Positions 22,548 to 31,289 of a stretch of 64,000 nt of DNA are shown here, one piece after another. The position numbers and the translations under genes are program-made. The notes under the pieces were generated by a model that did no database searches, was not told where the DNA came from, and saw only the letters and a list, made by a program, of their open reading frames with translations. Source of the DNA: Amylibacter marinus (GTDB taxonomy: Bacteria; Pseudomonadota; Alphaproteobacteria; Rhodobacterales; Rhodobacteraceae); contig NZ_BSNN01000002.1 in NCBI RefSeq assembly GCF_030160015.1, positions 310,001 to 374,000 of the forward strand. Direction: 5' to 3'. Every line of letters begins with the position of its first letter. Within the stretch, counting starts at the first letter, position 1.

Positions 22548-23852
22548 TCAGCCCTTAAATACGCGACCGAAAATCGTGTCTACATGCTTGGTGTGATACT
22601 CAAGGTCAAATTTCTCTTCGATCTCCGCCTCTGACATCACCGCCATCACATCCGCATCGTTCTTCAATTCGGTCATGAAATCAGCACCCTGTTCCCAAAC
22701 ACGCATCGCATTGCGCTGAACCAGCTTGTAGCTGTCCTCGCGGCTGACGCCCTTCTGAGTAAGGGCCAGCAGCACACGTTGTGAATGCACCAAGCCGCTG
22801 AATTTGTTCATGTTGGCAATCATGTTGTCAGGATAGATCACAAGGTTTTCAATCACCATGGTCAGACGGGCCAAGGCAAAATCCAATGTGATCGTCGCAT
22901 CTGGGCCAATGTTGCGCTCAACAGATGAATGCGAGATATCGCGCTCATGCCACAGCGCCACGTTTTCCATCGCAGGCACCACCGCCATACGCACCAAACG
23001 TGCCAAACCTGTTAGATTTTCTGTCAGCACAGGATTGCGCTTGTGCGGCATGGCTGACGAGCCTTTTTGACCCTTAGAGAAAAACTCCTCTGCCTCCAAC
23101 ACCTCGGTGCGCTGCATGTGGCGAATTTCGGTTGATACGTTTTCAATAGAGCTGGCCACAACACCAAGAGCCGCGAAAAACGCCGCATGACGATCGCGCG
23201 GGATCACTTGGGTCGAAATCGGCTCGATCTCAAGCCCCAGCTTGGCACAGACATGCTCTTCCACCGCAGGGTCGATATTGGCAAATGTGCCAACCGCACC
23301 AGAAATCGCACCCGTGGCGATCTCTTTGCGGGCTTTCTTCAGGCGATTCAGGTTGCGATCCATTTCCGCATAGAATCGCGCAAACGTTAGACCCATGGTG
23401 GTAGGCTCGGCATGGATACCATGGCTGCGCCCAATGCGAATGGTGTATTTATGCTCCTCTGCGCGCCGCTTAAGGGCGGCCAGCAATTTCTCCGTATCCG
23501 CAATCAGCAGATCCGCCGCCTTGACCAATTGTACATTGAAACAGGTGTCCAAAACATCAGAAGAGGTCATGCCCTGATGCACAAAGCGGGCCTCTTCATT
23601 GCCAATGATTTCGGCCAGATGCGTCAAAAATGCAATCACATCATGCTTGGTTACCGCCTCGATCTCGTCGATACGCGCCACATCAAATTCCACATCCTTA
23701 GCCTTCCATACGGCCGCAGCACTCTCCTTGGGGATAACCCCCAGATCGGCCTGCGCATCACAGGCGTGGGCCTCGATGTCATACCAAATGCGGAACTTGG
23801 ATTCGGGCGACCAAATAGCAACCATTTCAGGGCGGGAATAACGTGGAATCAT
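22548..23852 (-). CDS. purB: Adenylosuccinate lyase
   Basis: A 434-residue fumarase-superfamily lyase that splits SAICAR and adenylosuccinate. Signature SSAMPHKRNPVLTENL carries the flexible loop serines. TSSDVLDTCFNVQL and GRSHGIHAEPTTMG hold the substrate and the catalytic His. Normal length for the short bacterial type. It lies 74 bases after znuB on the same strand, but probably has its own promoter. A second step of the same purine pathway (purC) is encoded 1.2 kb away beyond the sRNA block. Confidence 0.96.
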   Translation of the reverse strand: MIPRYSRPEMVAIWSPESKFRIWYDIEAHACDAQADLGVIPKESAAAVWKAKDVEFDVARIDEIEAVTKHDVIAFLTHLAEIIGNEEARFVHQGMTSSDVLDTCFNVQLVKAADLLIADTEKLLAALKRRAEEHKYTIRIGRSHGIHAEPTTMGLTFARFYAEMDRNLNRLKKARKEIATGAISGAVGTFANIDPAVEEHVCAKLGLEIEPISTQVIPRDRHAAFFAALGVVASSIENVSTEIRHMQRTEVLEAEEFFSKGQKGSSAMPHKRNPVLTENLTGLARLVRMAVVPAMENVALWHERDISHSSVERNIGPDATITLDFALARLTMVIENLVIYPDNMIANMNKFSGLVHSQRVLLALTQKGVSREDSYKLVQRNAMRVWEQGADFMTELKNDADVMAVMSEAEIEEKFDLEYHTKHVDTIFGRVFKG

Positions 23853-23926
23853 AGTAAAACCTTGCGCGTTGGAGGGTATATAGATGTTCTACGCGCCTCT
23901 TAACGCCCCTTGGGGCCAGACACAAG

Positions 23927-24718
23927 TTACCCTCGCGTTATTCGCGCCATCACAGAACTGGCCACCACAAACCCAAGCGCAGCACAGACAATGCTCGGCC
24001 CCGCAGGCGTGTCAAACTGATGCGCACCATATAATCCCAGCAAGGATGCACCCGCACCAATTACCGCCGCCAACAGCGCCATCACCTCGGGGCTGCGTGC
24101 CATTGGGCGCGCCGCCGCCGCAGGGATGATCAGCATCGCCCCGATCAACAAGGCCCCCAGAATTTTAATTGAAACGGCCACAACGACTGCTAAACACAGG
24201 GTCAGTATCTGTTTTTCCAGACGCGGCCGCGCCCCCGCAGATGCCGCCAAATCAACATTCAGCGTGCTCATCAACAGCGCATTCCACCGCCAGCATAACA
24301 AACCAATCACCAACAAAGATCCGCCCCAAATAACCAGTAAATCTACACGCCCAACGGCCAAGATGTCGCCAAACAAATAGGCGCTTAGATCAAGACGCAG
24401 ATCAGAATTAAAACTGGCCACCACCAGCCCGACCGCCAGCCCCCCATGGGCAAAAACCCCCAAAAGGGTATCCATGGCCAAGCCGCGGCCCTCAAAGCGC
24501 ACCAAGATCATCGCCATCGCAATGGCCACACCAAGGGTGCCAATGAAAATGGACACCCCAAACCCCAGCGAGAGCGCCACCCCCAAAATCGCCGCATGGG
24601 CCGTGGCATCACCAAAATAGGCCATGCGTCGCCAAACAATAAAACACCCCAGCGGCCCGGCACCCAAACCAGCGCCAATCCCTGCAAAAATCGCCCGCAC
24701 TAGAAAATCATCAAACAT
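23927..24718 (-). CDS. znuB: Zinc ABC transporter, permease
   Basis: A 263-residue membrane protein of the ABC-3 family, with about 8 hydrophobic segments. FIVWRRMAYFGDATAHAAILGVAL is typical, as is the conserved loop with GALLIGAMLIIPAAAAR. ATG 24718 (MFDDFLVRA) follows the znuC stop directly; an ATG 15 bases upstream is an alternative. It works with ZnuC and the zinc-binding ZnuA at 26019. Confidence 0.92.
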   Translation of the reverse strand: MFDDFLVRAIFAGIGAGLGAGPLGCFIVWRRMAYFGDATAHAAILGVALSLGFGVSIFIGTLGVAIAMAMILVRFEGRGLAMDTLLGVFAHGGLAVGLVVASFNSDLRLDLSAYLFGDILAVGRVDLLVIWGGSLLVIGLLCWRWNALLMSTLNVDLAASAGARPRLEKQILTLCLAVVVAVSIKILGALLIGAMLIIPAAAARPMARSPEVMALLAAVIGAGASLLGLYGAHQFDTPAGPSIVCAALGFVVASSVMARITRG

Positions 24719-24719
24719 A

Positions 24720-25481
24720 TCAGCTAGTTCCATCGCATTTCGCATCACACTCGGCGCCGTGGATATGGGGGTGGTCGTGGCTGTGGTCATGCTCGTGACG
24801 GTATAGCGCCAAGGCCCCCATACTGCCCGTGCCAAACAGGGCCTGATACTGGGGCGCATTGGCCACCACCTCTGGGGTGCCATGGCAACAAACATGGCCG
24901 TTAAGGCAAATCACGCGATCCGATGCGGCCATAACCACATGTAATTCATGGCTAACCATCAAAACAGCACAGCCCATGGCATGGCGTACCTCTTCGATCA
25001 ACTTGTAGAAATTGGCGGATCCAGATTGATCCAACCCCGTGGTCGGCTCGTCTAATATCAACAGTTCTGGCCGCCCCAAAATGGCGCGCGCCAGCAAGGC
25101 ACGGCGAAATTGCCCGCCAGACAGGGCGATCATCTGCTTGTCGCGCAGATCAGCCCCGTTTACCTGTGCTAAACTGGCATCAATCTCGGCCCTGCTATAG
25201 CGATGCGGCAGGCGTAGGAAACGCTCGACGGTCAGGGGCAGGTTGCGATCAATATCCAATTTTTGCGGCACATAACCAATGCTAAGTCGAGCCTTGCGCT
25301 CGATTGATCCCGCGTAATCATCGATCGCGCCGACCAATGTGCGCATGAGGGTGCTTTTGCCAGAGCCATTGGGCCCCACAACGGTAACGATCTCTTTGGA
25401 ATCAATATGAAAATCCACGCTGTGCAATGCAGTTTGGCGCCCGTGTTGAACGGTTAGCTTGTTGGTGGTGATTAGGCGCAT
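24720..25481 (-). CDS. znuC: Zinc ABC transporter, ATP-binding protein
   Basis: A 253-residue ATPase: Walker A VGPNGSGKST, signature ALSGGQFRRALLARAIL, Walker B LLILDEPTTGLDQ, H-loop VSHE. The C-terminus has a histidine-rich tail YRHEHDHSHDHPHIHG ending in two cysteines, likely a zinc-handling tail. ATG 25481 with GGGGA upstream is preferred; it lies inside the end of zur (10-base overlap), so the two are translationally linked. Confidence 0.93.
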   Translation of the reverse strand: MRLITTNKLTVQHGRQTALHSVDFHIDSKEIVTVVGPNGSGKSTLMRTLVGAIDDYAGSIERKARLSIGYVPQKLDIDRNLPLTVERFLRLPHRYSRAEIDASLAQVNGADLRDKQMIALSGGQFRRALLARAILGRPELLILDEPTTGLDQSGSANFYKLIEEVRHAMGCAVLMVSHELHVVMAASDRVICLNGHVCCHGTPEVVANAPQYQALFGTGSMGALALYRHEHDHSHDHPHIHGAECDAKCDGTS

Positions 25482-25951
25482 TTTTCCCCGTGTTCTTTGC
25501 ACTCAATGCAAAGCCCCTCTATTTCAATGACGGCCGATTCTATTTCAAATCCTGCGCTCAAGGCAGTATCAGATACCCGCGCATCCGCAAGGCTTGGCTC
25601 CTCGGCCACCTTATCACAGCACCGACAGATCAAGAAACCAGGGCGATGGGCTACCGCAGGCTGACTACAGGCCACAAAGGCGTTTAGCTTTTCTATCTTA
25701 TGGGCAAAGCCCTGCTTCACCAGAAAATCCAAGGCGCGATAGGCCACAGGGGGTTGCGATCCCAGACCCTCGGCATCTAGCTGGGCTAGGATTTCATAGG
25801 CGCCTATGGCACGATGCTGATGCAGAAGAATTTCCAGCACCCGCAGACGGGTCGGGGTTAGTTGTAGCTTTTCTGCGGCACAGCGCTCTTTGGCGATATT
25901 TAGGGCCGTGTCGACACAGTGATCATGATCATGGATTTCGAAACTTCGCAT
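25472..25951 (-). CDS. zur: Zinc uptake regulator Zur (Fur family)
   Basis: A 159-residue Fur-family repressor. An HTH at ~33-80 has LTPTRLRVLEILLHQHRAIGAYEIL. The structural zinc site uses CRCC (near 111) with GLCIECK near the C-terminus. Regulatory ligands are in FVACSQPAVAHRPGF. The N-terminal EIHDHDH is His-rich. It is the first gene of zur-znuC-znuB and faces znuA across a Zur-box-like palindrome, so it should repress both transcripts when zinc is plentiful. Confidence 0.93.
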   Translation of the reverse strand: MRSFEIHDHDHCVDTALNIAKERCAAEKLQLTPTRLRVLEILLHQHRAIGAYEILAQLDAEGLGSQPPVAYRALDFLVKQGFAHKIEKLNAFVACSQPAVAHRPGFLICRCCDKVAEEPSLADARVSDTALSAGFEIESAVIEIEGLCIECKEHGEKCA

Positions 25952-25972
25952 TTTGGGCTTTCGCAAAAGATT

Positions 25973-25992
25973 TGAGATGTTATAACATTACA
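25973..25992. promoter_or_regulatory. Zur box in the zur/znuA divergent promoter region
   Basis: The perfect palindrome ATGTTATAACAT (25977-25988), flanked by TGAG and TACA, fits the TGTTATA..TATAACA-type Zur sites of alphaproteobacteria. It is centred 31 bases from zur and 36 bases from znuA, so a single site can control both. Confidence 0.8.
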
Positions 25993-26018
25993 CCTCTAGC
26001 AACCACAATCGAAAAATC

Positions 26019-27032
26019 ATGAAAAAACTCCTTGCACTTCCCTTCGTCTTTGGCACGGCACTTCAGGCGGATACGCCCACAGTTCTAACCGATATCGCCC
26101 CACTACACGGCATCACTGCTGCGGTGATGCAGGGGGTTGGCCAGCCGAAATTGCTGATCGATCAATCTGCTGATCCGCATAACTATGCGCTACGCCCCTC
26201 TGCTGCGCGTTGGGTACAAGACGCAGATCTAATCCTGTGGATGGGGCCAGAGCTGACGCCTTGGTTGCAAAAGACCCTTGATAATATCGCACCGAAGCGC
26301 AACGAGTTACGGTTTCTAGCCATTGAAGAAACCGCATTGTTGGCGGCGCGCACTGGGGTTGGGCTGTCGAATGATCATGACCACGACGATCATGAGGATG
26401 AGCACCACGACGATCATGATGATGAGCATCACGACGATCATAAGGACGAGCATCACGACGATCACGAGGACGAGCACCACGAGGAACTGACCCACAAGGC
26501 CCATCACGACAAGCAAGATAACCCAGACCCCCATGCATGGTTAAGCCCAGAAAATGCGGGCCGCTGGGCGCATGTTATCGCCGATGACTTGGCTAAAATT
26601 GACCCTGAAAATGCCGCTCAGTATCAGGCCAACGCCATGGCCTTTTCTGAGGGTTTGGTTGCATTAACAGGCGAAATACACACAGAGTTAAAGCCGGTAA
26701 CTGGCTATAATTACATGGTTTTCCACGATGCGTATCAATATTTTGAAAACAGCTTCGATATCCAAGTTCGCGGTGCAATTCAAGACAGCGCCGACAAGAA
26801 AGCAGGGGCCGCGCGCATCCGCAGTGTACAAGAAATGGTCGAACAAGAGGACATCCATTGCCTGCTGAGTGAACCCACCGGCAGCGACAGCATCCTTGAA
26901 TTGGCAATCGAGGGCCACGATGTGGGCATCGCAACCGTCGACCCCTTGGGGCAGCATCTGGAATTGGGTGCGGATTTTTACCCAAACCTGTTACGCGACA
27001 TGGCGGGCAAGCTAAAGGCCTGTGGTCCCTAG
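26019..27032 (+). CDS. znuA: Zinc ABC transporter, periplasmic zinc-binding protein
   Basis: A 337-residue cluster A-I metal-binding protein. The signal peptide ends near TALQA. Zinc ligand regions are SADPHNYALRPS (first His), NPDPHAWLSP (second), and VFHDAYQYFE (third). Between the first two lies a His/Asp-rich loop made of four 8-residue repeats with pattern (H)HDDHxDE, followed by HHEE. ZnuA loops of this kind gather zinc under starvation. Divergent from zur. The stop overlaps the stop of the minus-strand neighbour (shared CTAG). Confidence 0.94.
   Translation: MKKLLALPFVFGTALQADTPTVLTDIAPLHGITAAVMQGVGQPKLLIDQSADPHNYALRPSAARWVQDADLILWMGPELTPWLQKTLDNIAPKRNELRFLAIEETALLAARTGVGLSNDHDHDDHEDEHHDDHDDEHHDDHKDEHHDDHEDEHHEELTHKAHHDKQDNPDPHAWLSPENAGRWAHVIADDLAKIDPENAAQYQANAMAFSEGLVALTGEIHTELKPVTGYNYMVFHDAYQYFENSFDIQVRGAIQDSADKKAGAARIRSVQEMVEQEDIHCLLSEPTGSDSILELAIEGHDVGIATVDPLGQHLELGADFYPNLLRDMAGKLKACGP
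26379..26474 (+). repeat. Four tandem 24-base repeats in znuA
   Basis: Units at 26379, 26403, 26427 and 26451 each encode x-H-D-D-H-x-D-E, with the sixth residue Glu, Asp, Lys, Glu. The DNA copies are very similar, so unit number may vary between strains by slippage. The repeats make an artificial hydrophobic open frame on the other strand. Confidence 0.9.
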
Positions 27033-28237
27033 CGCCCACATTCGCGCAACACGATCGGCAATGCTGATTTGATGCGGGTAAATCGAACGGATCCCAGCCC
27101 CAGCGCGCGGCTGGCATCTGTCCAGTTGATCAGCTCTGAAAAGCCCATATCCTCCCAATTGGGGGGGTATATCGTTCCCATAGAAAACTCATTGGAATTT
27201 AGGATTGCCGCCCAGAGATCCTCGCTGGTGATCGATAGGAATACCTGCCCATCATTCAGCATCCCAGAGGACACAAACCCTGCGAAACTATGGCCTTGGG
27301 AAATGAAGGCGATGCGCTGATTTTTCAGGCTGACCAAGATATCGGCAAACTCATCCCGCTTGCCCCAAATCATGATTTTCGGTATCTTATCAATACAGTG
27401 AAAGCGAAAGTTGAATTCGGCATTGTTGCTGGATTTCACACTGGCATTGGCCACCACATGATCCTGAAACAGCTCTACATCTAAATCAAACACATTCTCG
27501 GATGGGTCAAAAACAATCCCCGTTTCGCGCGCCAGATCATCGGGCACATAGAATAGCTCGGTTGAGAAATCAAAACGGCTGGCCATACGCAACACATTTT
27601 GATCGACACCCATTTCTTCCAGATAGAGGGCAATATCGCTGGATACGATCTGGGCTTCGTCAGCCGTAAACTCAAAATCCTGTACCCCAAAACGATGCAG
27701 GCCAATGCGGTTGGTGGTATCCAACCAACGCCGCACCCCCCCCATAAAGGCATAGGCACAGGCCGAGGCGCATGTTGAAAAGGCGAAGCGTTTGATATCA
27801 ATGCCAAATTCCGGATTATTCAAGGTAAGCGTGCGCCCAATGGTGGTGTTCAGGCGCTGTGCGCGGATCATCCGCCCCAGTTCCATCCCCGCATAAAGAT
27901 CTCCGCCTGGCGAGTTGAATTCGATCCGGTTCTCGCGAAAGATCGAATTACTATCCAGAAACTCTTGGAACCTTGCAGGGGTATCCTTGGTGATGCGGCC
28001 CTCGGCAGCGATCCATGTTGCATTGGGCGAATTAGACAGGCGGCGCAATTTAAATTGCATCTCGCCGTTCACCGCATTCACATCCTGACCAGCCGCCACT
28101 GGTAAACATTTCTGTGACAGATCGCTCTTAAAGGTGTTTTCCCGGCACTCCGCGCGGTTGGATTGCTGGGCCACAACAGGTACACTGGCCAGCACAGTAG
28201 CCACAAAGACGGCCATAGAGAGGGGGCGAATACGCAT
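27029..28237 (-). CDS. Exported ClpP/crotonase-like protein (COG3904 type)
   Basis: A 402-residue protein with a signal peptide (cleavage near VVAQQ). IEFNSPGGDLYAGMELGRMIRA and FSTCASACAYAFMGG resemble the ClpP/SppA fold; the candidate nucleophile is Ser158 and the candidate base His181 in IGLHRF. This fits the poorly known periplasmic ClpP-like family COG3904. The C-terminal ~150 residues are a separate domain that I do not recognise (LWAAILNSNEFSMGTIY). ATG 28237 has AAAGG upstream; ATG 28261 is an alternative without a ribosome site. Substrate unknown. Confidence 0.7.
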   Translation of the reverse strand: MRIRPLSMAVFVATVLASVPVVAQQSNRAECRENTFKSDLSQKCLPVAAGQDVNAVNGEMQFKLRRLSNSPNATWIAAEGRITKDTPARFQEFLDSNSIFRENRIEFNSPGGDLYAGMELGRMIRAQRLNTTIGRTLTLNNPEFGIDIKRFAFSTCASACAYAFMGGVRRWLDTTNRIGLHRFGVQDFEFTADEAQIVSSDIALYLEEMGVDQNVLRMASRFDFSTELFYVPDDLARETGIVFDPSENVFDLDVELFQDHVVANASVKSSNNAEFNFRFHCIDKIPKIMIWGKRDEFADILVSLKNQRIAFISQGHSFAGFVSSGMLNDGQVFLSITSEDLWAAILNSNEFSMGTIYPPNWEDMGFSELINWTDASRALGLGSVRFTRIKSALPIVLRECGR

Positions 28238-28306
28238 GAAACCTTTGTGCACCTTTCGCATTTATTGGTCAACGGTGCTGTTTTTACGCAGCGATACAAA
28301 AAGCGC

Positions 28307-28335
28307 TTGCGCACATCTGCATTCCGTCCTATAGG
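28307..28335 (+). promoter_or_regulatory. Promoter of rpsB-tsf
   Basis: TTGCGC (28307-28312), a 17-base spacer and TATAGG (28330-28335). The predicted leader of about 115 bases could fold through GCGGGG (28353-28358) with CCCCGC (28421-28426) and a smaller GGGA/TCCC hairpin between, a possible site for S2 autoregulation. Confidence 0.6.
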
Positions 28336-28456
28336 CACCCTACTTAAATCCACAGGCGGGGCTTGCGGGTTGTTGGGGAGAAATCCCGATAACTCCACCG
28401 GTTGAACATCACGTTCTTCGACCCCGCTGAGGCGAAACCGGAAAAGGAAAATTACA

Positions 28457-29485
28457 ATGGCTCTACCAGAGTTTTCATTGCGTCAACTGCTTGAAGCAGG
28501 CGTACATTTTGGACACCAAACACACCGCTGGAACCCTCGTATGGACCAGTACATCTATGGTTCACGCAATGGCATCCATATCATGGATCTAACACAAACT
28601 GTTCCTTTGCTTGACCAAGCATTGAACGTTGTGCGCGAAACTGTTTCTAAAGGTGGTCGCGTATTGTTCGTTGGCACCAAGCGTCAGGCCTCTAAAGCAG
28701 TTGCAGAAGCTGCTGAGCGTTCAGCGCAATACTACATGAACCACCGTTGGTTGGGTGGTACATTGACCAACTGGAAAACTGTTTCAAATTCTATCACGCG
28801 TTTGAAAACAATTACCGCTCAGCTGGAAGAAGGCGCTGAAGGCCTGACCAAGAAAGAGCGTTTGGGCATCGAGCGCGAGCACACAAAATTGCACGCGTCT
28901 TTGGCTGGTATTGCGGAAATGGGTGGCGTTCCTGATCTATTGTTCGTGATCGACACAAACAAAGAATCTTTGGCTGTGGCAGAAGCAAACAAATTGGGCA
29001 TCCCAGTGATTGCTGTTTTGGATACAAACTCTGCACCAGAGGGTATTGATTACCCAATTCCAGGTAACGATGATGCGGCCCGCGCAATTGCCTTGTACTG
29101 TGATTTGATCGCGCGTTCTGCTCTGGATGGTATGGCGGCCCAAATGGGTTCTGCTGGTATCGATCTTGGCGAAATGGAAGACGCCCCAGAAGAAGTTCTA
29201 GAAGCGGCACCAGCGGCAGAGGTTGTAGAAGCCGAAGTTGAATCAGCTGGTTCAAAGCCAACATTGTTCGCCGAAGCCCCAGCAGACAAAGACGATTTGA
29301 AAAAAATCGGTGGAGTAGGGCCAAAGCTGGAAGAAACGCTGAACAAATTGGGCATCTACCAATTCGCACAGGTTGCAGCATGGTCAAACGACGAAATCAT
29401 GTGGGTTGATGACAACTTGTCATTCAAAGGCCGCATCGAGCGCGACGATTGGATCGGTCAAGCATCAGAATTGATGAAAGCCTAA
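28457..29485 (+). CDS. rpsB: 30S ribosomal protein S2 with C-terminal helix-hairpin-helix extension
   Basis: Residues 1-245 are S2: [33 protein letters not shown] and [12 protein letters not shown]. It then has an acidic Ala/Glu/Val-rich linker (~245-277) and an extra domain, residues 278-342, reading [25 protein letters not shown] and ending in a W/D-rich segment. That is a helix-hairpin-helix type fold, similar to tails I recall on NuoE and L21 in this order. S2 is usually about 240-260 aa, so 342 is long. AAAGGAAA precedes ATG 28457. Codon choice is more uniform than in the neighbours, as expected for a highly expressed gene. Confidence 0.93.
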   Translation: MALPEFSLRQLLEAGVHFGHQTHRWNPRMDQYIYGSRNGIHIMDLTQTVPLLDQALNVVRETVSKGGRVLFVGTKRQASKAVAEAAERSAQYYMNHRWLGGTLTNWKTVSNSITRLKTITAQLEEGAEGLTKKERLGIEREHTKLHASLAGIAEMGGVPDLLFVIDTNKESLAVAEANKLGIPVIAVLDTNSAPEGIDYPIPGNDDAARAIALYCDLIARSALDGMAAQMGSAGIDLGEMEDAPEEVLEAAPAAEVVEAEVESAGSKPTLFAEAPADKDDLKKIGGVGPKLEETLNKLGIYQFAQVAAWSNDEIMWVDDNLSFKGRIERDDWIGQASELMKA

Positions 29486-29506
29486 CTTTCATACAACTGT
29501 CATAGT

Positions 29507-29525
29507 TGGGCGGTAGACCCGCCCA
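29507..29525 (+). promoter_or_regulatory. Stem-loop between rpsB and tsf
   Basis: TGGGCGG pairs with CCGCCCA around TAGAC, in the 69-base gap. No U-run follows, so it is probably a processing or partial attenuation site that sets the S2:EF-Ts ratio. Confidence 0.5.
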
Positions 29526-29554
29526 GCATACCAAATTTCCTTTAGGAGAGTATT

Positions 29555-30430
29555 ATGGCTATTACAGCAGCTATGGTTAAAGAATTGCGCGATTCAACTG
29601 GCGCAGGCATGATGGACGCGAAAAAAGCGTTAACAGAAGTAGATGGCGACATGGAGGCAGCGGTTGACTGGCTGCGCACCAAGGGTCTGGCCAAGGCCGC
29701 AAAGAAGGCTGGCCGTACGGCTGCCGAGGGTCTAGTTGGTGTTGCTGTTGAGGGTGGCGTTGCGGTTGCCGTTGAGGTGAACTCTGAGACAGATTTCGTT
29801 GGTAAGAACGCTGAATTCCAAGAGATGGTTTCTGCGATCACCACCGCTGGCTTGGGTGTGGCTGATGTGGCCGCATTGCAAGAGGCAGAAATCGGTGGCA
29901 AGACCGTGGCCGAAACCGTAACAGACAAGATCGCCACAATCGGCGAGAACATGTCTGTGCGTCGCATGGCGAAATTGGAAGGCGATGTAATCGCATCCTA
30001 CATCCACACACCCGCCGCAGAAGGCATGGGTAAAATCGGCGTATTGGTTGCGACCAAGGGCGGCACTGTAGAATTTGCCAAGCAAGTTGCGATGCACGTA
30101 GCGGCTACAAACCCTGCATCATTGTCCGAGGCTGATTTGGACGCAGCTGTGGTAGAGCGCGAGCGCAATGTTCTAACAGAACAAGCCCGCGAATCTGGCA
30201 AGCCAGAGGCCGTGATTGAGAAAATGATCACCGGTCGCATCAAGAAATTCTATTCAGAAGTTACCCTTGTGAACCAGTCTTTCGTGATCAACCCTGATCT
30301 AACAGTTGCCAAGGCCGCCGCAGAAGTGGGTGCCGAGGTTACAGGTTTTGTTCGTCTAGAAGTTGGCGAAGGCATCGAAAAAGTCGAAGAAGATTTCGCG
30401 GCAGAGGTTGCGAAAACAATGGGCGGCTAA
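29555..30430 (+). CDS. tsf: Elongation factor Ts
   Basis: A 291-residue nucleotide exchange factor for EF-Tu. The N-terminal UBA-like domain has [19 protein letters not shown] and [23 protein letters not shown] lies near residue 79. Two further subdomains follow. AGGAGAG precedes ATG 29555. Same transcript as rpsB. Confidence 0.97.
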   Translation: MAITAAMVKELRDSTGAGMMDAKKALTEVDGDMEAAVDWLRTKGLAKAAKKAGRTAAEGLVGVAVEGGVAVAVEVNSETDFVGKNAEFQEMVSAITTAGLGVADVAALQEAEIGGKTVAETVTDKIATIGENMSVRRMAKLEGDVIASYIHTPAAEGMGKIGVLVATKGGTVEFAKQVAMHVAATNPASLSEADLDAAVVERERNVLTEQARESGKPEAVIEKMITGRIKKFYSEVTLVNQSFVINPDLTVAKAAAEVGAEVTGFVRLEVGEGIEKVEEDFAAEVAKTMGG

Positions 30431-30455
30431 GCTCACTTCTTTTGATCGAATAGAA

Positions 30456-30483
30456 GGGCCTCGCAGGATTGCGGGGCCTTTTT
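30456..30483 (+). terminator. Intrinsic terminator of rpsB-tsf
   Basis: GGGCCTCGC-AGGATT-GCGGGGCC followed by five T's, 25 bases after the tsf stop. Confidence 0.9.
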
Positions 30484-30579
30484 GCTATGGGGCGGATGGC
30501 GCACAATCCCCTATTGTCGCGGGCACAGAGCTTGGGTTAAAAGGGATTCATAAAGGTTAATGAAAATTGAGGGACTCCA

Positions 30580-31203
30580 TTGAAAAATCAACTTTTTGCG
30601 CTTGGCTGTTGTGGCCTATTGGGTCTAACGGCCTGTGGTGGAACGGGGAACGGCGCCGGTAATATCGAGCGCGCCTACACTGAGGTTAATGCCTCGCTGG
30701 GATTTGACATAAGCGAAGAACAGCCCGCGGGCACGGCCGTGGTTATTGGCCCGGATAATGTTTCTGGCACTGCGGTGATGGAGGGGTTCATTGTTGCACC
30801 TGGGGCAGAACCAGAAGAGGTGCTGGCCGGAAATCTGACCTTGATTGCGGATTTTTCTGATCAGGAAGTCTCGGGGTTTGCCGACCAATTTGGGCGATTT
30901 CAGGATGGTGCGACCTTCAGAGATGTTCGCCGCTTAGAAAGCTATTCTGGTACATTGTCGGTCACGCCAGAGGCGTTTTATGGGGATGGCGAGTTTTCTG
31001 CGGATATGGGGGGTACGCTGCGTGACGAGGCAGGGGATGATGTGATCGTGGACACCACCCTCTATGGTGATACCTTTCAATCGACTGTTACCGGTAACCT
31101 AGGTGCAACGGGGTATATTGAAGGGACGATCGAAACCAGCGAAGGCACGCTGGATTTTGATTTCAATGACGATACTGAGGGCTATTTTATCGTCGCGGAA
31201 TAA
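30580..31203 (+). CDS. Lipoprotein, TbpB-like beta-barrel candidate
   Basis: A 207-residue protein. Signal peptide and lipobox LTAC (Cys19). The remainder is rich in Gly, Asp and Thr with alternating hydrophobics; segments such as VSGFADQFGRFQDG and ATGYIEGTIETSEGTL resemble the small eight-strand barrel of transferrin-binding-protein-like lipoproteins, but the match is only in style. The start is TTG 30580 with GAGGGA upstream; no ATG gives a signal peptide. Confidence 0.6.
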   Translation: MKNQLFALGCCGLLGLTACGGTGNGAGNIERAYTEVNASLGFDISEEQPAGTAVVIGPDNVSGTAVMEGFIVAPGAEPEEVLAGNLTLIADFSDQEVSGFADQFGRFQDGATFRDVRRLESYSGTLSVTPEAFYGDGEFSADMGGTLRDEAGDDVIVDTTLYGDTFQSTVTGNLGATGYIEGTIETSEGTLDFDFNDDTEGYFIVAE

Positions 31204-31289
31204 GAACATCTAACCATCGGCCCAGATCCCTGTTGTGGTCTGAGCCTTGGGCATGATCACAACCACATCCTTTTTCGAGAGCCGCCTGA

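Noticed and set aside
23905-23917. GCCCC-TT-GGGGC as the znuB terminator
   Set aside because: The loop is too small and no T-run follows; at best a weak structure between znuB and the purB promoter region.
26316-26534. Minus-strand frame of 72 codons that looks like a very hydrophobic membrane protein (runs of Val, Leu, Ile, Met)
   Set aside because: It is the exact antisense of the His/Asp repeat in znuA: CAC/GAC/GAT codons read backwards give Val, Ile and Met. No ribosome site.
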